A stretch of 64,000 bases of DNA from JAGRKR01 sp041397725 (GTDB lineage Bacteria; Pseudomonadota; Alphaproteobacteria; Rhizobiales; Hyphomicrobiaceae), in contig JAWKVZ010000006.1 in the NCBI GenBank assembly GCA_041397725.1, forward strand, positions 62,001 through 126,000. Reading direction: 5' to 3'. A program made the translations under genes and the position numbers. The notes under the pieces are model-generated. The model was not told the DNA's origin and did no database searches. It saw only the letters and a list, made by a program, of their open reading frames with translations. Below are positions 60,259-64,000 of the stretch, piece by piece (the stretch's first letter is position 1; every line of letters begins with the position of its first letter).

Positions 60259-60825
60259 ATGACCGACCGCCTGCCACCCATTCCTGCCGACAAGATGACC
60301 GAAGCTCAGAAGAAGTCCGTGGCGGACATCGTCTCCGGCCCCCGTGGCCGCGTGGTCGGCCCCTTCAACGTGATGCTGCGCAGCCCCGAATTCATGGACC
60401 GCGCCCAGAAGCTCGGCGAGTACCTGCGCTTTCGCTGCGTGCTCGGCGAGAAGCTCAAGGAATTGGTCATCCTGGTGACCGCGCGGAACTGGTCGCAGCA
60501 GTTCGAGTTCACGGCCCACGGCCCCATCGCCATCAAGGCTGGTCTCGACCCCAAGATCGTCGAGGCGATCGCCGACGGCCGCCGGCCCGACAGGATGGAC
60601 GACGACGAGACGCTGGTGCACGACTTCTGCACCGAGATGTTCCGCCGCGGCATGAGCGTGTCCGACAGCACCTACGAGCGCGCACTCGCCCGCTTCGGCG
60701 AGCAGGGCGTCGTCGAGATGGTCGGCGTCTCCGGCTACTACACCATGCTGGCGATGCTCATGAACGTCGCCCGCACCGCGCTGCCCGAGGGTGCGACACC
60801 GCCGCTGACGCCCTATCCGGGCTGA
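60259..60825 (+). CDS. Carboxymuconolactone decarboxylase-family protein
   Basis: The 188-residue all-helical protein belongs to the CMD/AhpD-like family. It shows LGEYLRFRCVLGEKLKELVI, then the active-site region TARNWSQQFEFTAHGPIAIK, where AhpD proteins would have a CxxC. No CxxC is present, so a redox role is unlikely. VHDFCTEMFRRGMSV and GYYTMLAMLMNVA complete the fold. AGAGGA lies before the ATG at 60259. The reaction is unknown. Confidence 0.87.
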   Translation: MTDRLPPIPADKMTEAQKKSVADIVSGPRGRVVGPFNVMLRSPEFMDRAQKLGEYLRFRCVLGEKLKELVILVTARNWSQQFEFTAHGPIAIKAGLDPKIVEAIADGRRPDRMDDDETLVHDFCTEMFRRGMSVSDSTYERALARFGEQGVVEMVGVSGYYTMLAMLMNVARTALPEGATPPLTPYPG

Positions 60826-60859
60826 TGAGCGCTCCCGCGCCTCGCGCCGCGGCCCGGTC

Positions 60860-61912
60860 TCACGGCCGGGCCCCGCTCGAGCATGTCGTCATGCGCCGCT
60901 GGCCGGCAAGCTCGTCGAGAAAGCCGACGATGCGGCGAGCGGCGGCCGTTCGGCTGCCCGCATGGGACCTGCCCCCCGGCCCACCAAGCTCGACGGCGAG
61001 CACCGGCAACGGCAAATCGCCGGGATCGGGCGCGCCGAAGATCACCAGTCCGTCGATCAGACCGTCGTAATGCTCGACAATGCCACGCACCCCCATCGCG
61101 AGATCGAGATCCGCGGCGATGCGCGCGGCCTGCCCTGGCGCGGTCGGTTGCCAGCAGGCCACGACGGGGGCGGACGCCTGCCGCAGGGCGTGCGTAAGGC
61201 CCCCCACCTCCAGCATAGGGTCCAGCCCGAGCCACGGATCGGGCACGGTAATGACGATGCCTGCGAGATCGCTCGCCGACAGCGCCATCAGCACCTCGGG
61301 ATCCGGCGTGGCCGAGCCCGCACCCTCGACGTAAACGGCGCAGAGCCGCGTCCCGTCGGTGCGGCAGGCCAGATACTCGAGCTTGGGCATCCAGCCGTCG
61401 CTGGTTTCCAGCACCGCGCAGACCCAATCGTTGGAGACCGGCATCACCTGGGGCAGCACGCCGAGCCGCGCACGCATGCCGGCGGTCGTCGCCGCCAACG
61501 TGTCGCCGGCCCTGAGGCGCCGGGTGCGCTCGACGAGGCCCGCCAGGGCGCCATCGCCGATCCGCAGCCAGTCGGGCATGCCGAGCGACGTCAATTGCCG
61601 CGTGAACGTGAACGTGTCATGACGCAGTTGACTGCCGCCCTGCTCCGCGTCGGCGAGCCCCGCCAGCGTATAAAGCACCGCATCGATGTCGGGCGAGACG
61701 TGGAGCCCGAGATGCTCGATGTCATCGGTGGTATTGACCACGAAGGCGAGATCGTCGTCGGTCAGCGCACCGGCAAGCCCCGCGGCCAATGGCGGGCCGA
61801 GTCGCCCTTGCACGAGCGACACATAGGATCGCCGCCGACGCTGCCGCCGGGCACGCCGGCGCTGCGGCTCGCCACCCCCATCGAAGTCGCCGCCCTCACG
61901 GTGATCCAGCAT
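60860..61912 (-). CDS. Diverged CofD-like protein (2-phospho-L-lactate transferase family)
   Basis: GGGGGAG lies 7 bases before the ATG at 61912. The 350-residue product aligns by eye with CofD/FbiA, the F420-synthesis transferase: FVVNTTDDIEHLGLHVSPDI (57-76) then DAVLYTLAGLAD (77-88), WLRIGDGALAGLVERTRRLR and VEHYDGLIDGLVI. Several expected residues are changed. The N-terminal GGVGGAK loop reads QGRLGPP after a very arginine-rich leader (16-29), LGDRDLA reads IGDGALA, and the GPSNP motif reads TVPDP (222-226). Another frame contains GGSVGGD just before this region, so a frameshift near 61820 is possible. It may be a pseudoenzyme, a different transferase or a decaying gene. Confidence 0.65.
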   Translation of the reverse strand: MLDHREGGDFDGGGEPQRRRARRQRRRRSYVSLVQGRLGPPLAAGLAGALTDDDLAFVVNTTDDIEHLGLHVSPDIDAVLYTLAGLADAEQGGSQLRHDTFTFTRQLTSLGMPDWLRIGDGALAGLVERTRRLRAGDTLAATTAGMRARLGVLPQVMPVSNDWVCAVLETSDGWMPKLEYLACRTDGTRLCAVYVEGAGSATPDPEVLMALSASDLAGIVITVPDPWLGLDPMLEVGGLTHALRQASAPVVACWQPTAPGQAARIAADLDLAMGVRGIVEHYDGLIDGLVIFGAPDPGDLPLPVLAVELGGPGGRSHAGSRTAAARRIVGFLDELAGQRRMTTCSSGARP

Positions 61913-62112
61913 GGGTTTTCTCCCCCGCACGTTTTTCCTGCCGGCGCGGCCCTTACAGCGCACGGCATGCCCTCCCCACGCCATCTCGCGATCGACGCCT
62001 CCCACGGCACCGTACGGTCGAGCTGGCATAGAGTGAGTTATGTTCCTAAATTGCCGACATGCGGGCGGTTGTGTGGCGGTCCAGTGGCAACGGGCAAAGG
62101 CGGGCAGGCTTC

Positions 62113-62832
62113 GTGATCAGGTTTCTGCAATCGGGCGACACCAGCCTGGTCATCGAGTTCTCGACCGAGATGGACCGCAAGATCGCCCGCCAGGTGCTCG
62201 AGCTGTTCCGGCGGGTGGAGCGGGCCGGGATCGCCGGCATCGTCGAGACGGTCCCGACCTTCCGCTCGTTGATGGTGCACTACGATCCGACGAAGGCGAC
62301 GCGCCGCTCACTGGTGCCGCAGCTCGAGGCGCTGCTCGAGGGGCTGGAGGTTGCGGAAGGCTCCGGGCGTGTGTGGCATCTGCCCGCCTGCTACGAGGGG
62401 GAGCTCGCCCCCGATCTCGACGACGTTGCGCAGCGAACCAGCCTGACGCCGGACGAGGTCGTCGCCCAGCACAGCGCCGAGACCTATCTCGTCTACATGG
62501 TCGGCTTCCTGCCCGGCTTCCCGTACATGGGCGACCTGCCGCAGCACCTGCAGCTGCCGCGCCGCGAGGAGCCGCGCCTGCGCGTGCCCATGGGCTCCGT
62601 CGCCATCGCCACGGCCATGACCGGCGTCTACACTTTCGAGAGCCCTGGCGGCTGGCATTTGATCGGCCGCACGCCCGTGCGCATCTTCGATCTGAGGCGC
62701 CAGCCAGCGGCGCTCTTCGAGCCGGGCGACGAAGTGTGCTTCGTCCCCATCTCCCGCGCCGAGTTCGACGCCCAGGAGCGCGCTGCGGCCGCCGGCACAC
62801 TGACGCTTCGCCCGCTCGAGGCCGCGCCATGA
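62113..62832 (+). CDS. pxpB: 5-oxoprolinase subunit PxpB (KipI family)
   Basis: With PxpA and PxpC this subunit forms the ATP-dependent 5-oxoprolinase that opens pyroglutamate to glutamate. The 239-residue form from the GTG at 62113 begins with RFLQSGDTSLVIEFSTEMD, the usual N-terminus; an ATG at 62059 would add 18 residues. The C-terminal cyclophilin-like domain carries YMVGFLPGFPYMGDLP, VPMGSVAIA and ESPGGWHLIGRTP. Its stop overlaps the pxpC start (ATGA). Confidence 0.92.
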   Translation: MIRFLQSGDTSLVIEFSTEMDRKIARQVLELFRRVERAGIAGIVETVPTFRSLMVHYDPTKATRRSLVPQLEALLEGLEVAEGSGRVWHLPACYEGELAPDLDDVAQRTSLTPDEVVAQHSAETYLVYMVGFLPGFPYMGDLPQHLQLPRREEPRLRVPMGSVAIATAMTGVYTFESPGGWHLIGRTPVRIFDLRRQPAALFEPGDEVCFVPISRAEFDAQERAAAAGTLTLRPLEAAP

Positions 62833-63872
62833 CCCCAGGCCTGCGCGTCATCTCCCCGGGCATGCAGACGACGATCCAGGACCTCGGCCGCATCGGCTAT
62901 CAGCGGTTCGGCGTGCCGGTGTCCGGCGCCCTCGACACCGTGGCCCTGCGTGCGGCCAATGCGCTTGCCGGCAACAGTTCCGACGCGGCGGCGCTGGAGG
63001 CCCTCTACCAGGGCCCCGTGCTCGAAGTGCTGGCCGAGAGCATCCGCGTGGCGGTCGTCGGCATCGGCGCAGGCCTGGAGATCGCCGGCGAGCCGGCGCG
63101 GCGAGTGCCCGCCTTGCGCAGCGTGCGCCTCGAACGGGGAGCTCGCGTGCGCGTGCTCGTCGGCAGCGGTGCACTCGGGGCCGTGCTGGCCGTCGAAGGC
63201 GGCATCGCTATAGAGCCGGTGCTCGGCAGCCGCGCCACCTACGTCAGGGCCGCCATCGGCGGCCTCGACGGTCGCCCGCTGGCGGCTGGCGACACCCTGT
63301 CCGTGCGGCAGGAACGGGCCGGCGACACGGCAGACATCATGCTTGCGACGCTCGATCTGCCGGTCGCGCGCGAGGTGCGCGTCGTGCTCGGACCGCAGGA
63401 CGACTACTTCACGCCGGAGGCCATCGCTGATTTCCTCGGCACGACATGGCGCGTCAGTGCCCAGGCCGACCGCATGGGACTGCGGCTGGAAGGCCCCAGG
63501 CTCGCTCACGCCAAGGGCTACAACATCGTTTCCGACGGCATCGCGCCGGGTGCAATCCAGGTTCCCGGCAACGGTCAGCCGATCGTCCTGCTCGCCGACC
63601 GGCAGACGTCGGGCGGCTATCCCAAGATCGCCACCGTCGCCTCGGCGGACCTGCCGGCTCTGGGTCGTGTCCTGCCGGGCGCCGAGATCAGCTTCCGCGC
63701 CATCGACGTCGAGACGGCGGAGGCGGCGCGCTGCGCCCTCGAAAGCGAGCTGGCCGCCTTGCCGTCCGCCTGCATCCCGGTCGGCGCCGAGATCAGGCCG
63801 CCCGACACCGCGCGGCTGCTGGAGAGCAACCTCGTCAGCGGTGTCGTCGATGCCGCCGCCGACGATTGGTGA
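62829..63872 (+). CDS. pxpC: 5-oxoprolinase subunit PxpC (KipA family)
   Basis: The 347-residue protein shows the family opening LRVISPGMQTTIQDLGRIGY then QRFGVPVSGALD. AVEGGIAIEPVLGSRATYVR and the C-terminal QADRMGLRLEGP and DGIAPGAIQVPGNGQPIVLL follow. It is translationally coupled to pxpB by a 4-base overlap. A pxpA (LamB/YcsF) gene would be expected next, but only 128 bases remain in the window and no start is visible there. Confidence 0.93.
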   Translation: MTPGLRVISPGMQTTIQDLGRIGYQRFGVPVSGALDTVALRAANALAGNSSDAAALEALYQGPVLEVLAESIRVAVVGIGAGLEIAGEPARRVPALRSVRLERGARVRVLVGSGALGAVLAVEGGIAIEPVLGSRATYVRAAIGGLDGRPLAAGDTLSVRQERAGDTADIMLATLDLPVAREVRVVLGPQDDYFTPEAIADFLGTTWRVSAQADRMGLRLEGPRLAHAKGYNIVSDGIAPGAIQVPGNGQPIVLLADRQTSGGYPKIATVASADLPALGRVLPGAEISFRAIDVETAEAARCALESELAALPSACIPVGAEIRPPDTARLLESNLVSGVVDAAADDW

Positions 63873-64000
63873 GGCGCCGGACTTTGAGCGACGGCGACGC
63901 GGCCGCGGAACCGCCCAAATCGCACCCACCGGCTCGATCGCGCGCCCGGATCAGGCCGTCCGGCGATGCCGTCAGCCGGACCGGCGTTGATCCGGATGCA

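Noticed and set aside
1..64000. tRNA, rRNA, CRISPR arrays, prophage or riboswitch elements
   Set aside because: None was recognised by eye on either strand. A covariance-model scan would be needed to exclude small RNAs.

Overview
This 64 kb window looks like a chromosome segment of an alphaproteobacterium, probably from the Hyphomicrobiales. The evidence is the high G+C content throughout, the CcrM/CtrA-type regulatory context (two TTAA-N7-TTAA sites), an RpoH-type sigma factor, TAXI-type TRAP transport, SoxXYZA, and many MmgE/PrpD, amidohydrolase and isoquinoline-oxidoreductase-like genes. No rRNA, tRNA, phage, insertion sequence or CRISPR array was seen. Genes are densely packed, with several 4-base ATGA/GTGA overlaps that mark operons.

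Layout. 0-2 kb: a DUF1501/DUF1800 secreted-protein pair, the first cut by the window edge. 2-6 kb: universal stress protein, secreted alpha/beta hydrolase, and a periplasmic N-acetylmuramoyl-L-alanine amidase with a CtrA-like box upstream and a strong bidirectional terminator downstream. The terminator is shared with a convergent 47-residue small ORF. 6-8.5 kb: rpoH-type sigma factor and a LysR regulator. 8.5-12.4 kb: two MmgE/PrpD paralogs and an SDR. 12.4-20.5 kb: hrpB helicase, a variant asparaginase, an M3 oligopeptidase, a Gfo/Idh/MocA oxidoreductase and an M20 amidohydrolase. 20.5-26.3 kb: a PIN toxin/antitoxin pair, a YdhR-like protein, folE, an FAH-family protein, GST, a MetE-like methyltransferase, a ceramidase-like membrane protein and a small secreted protein.

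26.3-33.7 kb: a D-amino-acid-dehydrogenase-like flavoprotein, then a probable operon of TAXI solute-binding protein, fused TRAP permease, two amidohydrolases and a Rieske ferredoxin. This reads as uptake and breakdown of an unknown carboxylated compound. 34.7-46 kb: a reverse-strand run of two isocitrate-lyase/PEP-mutase-family lyases, an Opp/Dpp ATPase, two tandem substrate-binding proteins, an SDR and a malate/lactate-type dehydrogenase. It is divergent from a LeuC/LeuD-like hydro-lyase pair and an MFS transporter. Together these suggest uptake, dehydration/hydration, oxidation and retro-aldol cleavage of a branched hydroxy-di/tricarboxylate (inference).

47-52.6 kb: enoyl-CoA hydratase, GMC oxidoreductase, an orphan carboxyltransferase and a 2-hydroxyacid dehydrogenase. 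52.6-54.8 kb: soxXYZA without soxB or soxCD beside it. 54.8-60.1 kb: an isoquinoline-1-oxidoreductase-like molybdenum hydroxylase (two subunits), a SLOG-type protein, and the Mo-cofactor accessory genes mocA-like and xdhC. 60.2-63.9 kb: a carboxymuconolactone decarboxylase-family protein, a diverged CofD-like protein and the 5-oxoprolinase subunits pxpB/pxpC.

The most striking observation is that both tandem substrate-binding proteins (36.8-40.7 kb) appear to be circularly permuted members of the peptide/nickel-binding (SBP_bac_5) family. The segment that normally ends the protein comes first, directly after a twin-arginine-like signal, and the segment that normally begins the family follows it. 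Other items worth a second look are the two CtrA-like boxes, the asparaginase lacking the usual Asp, the eroded motifs of the CofD-like protein, SoxY without its GGCGG tail, and the ABC operon without permeases.
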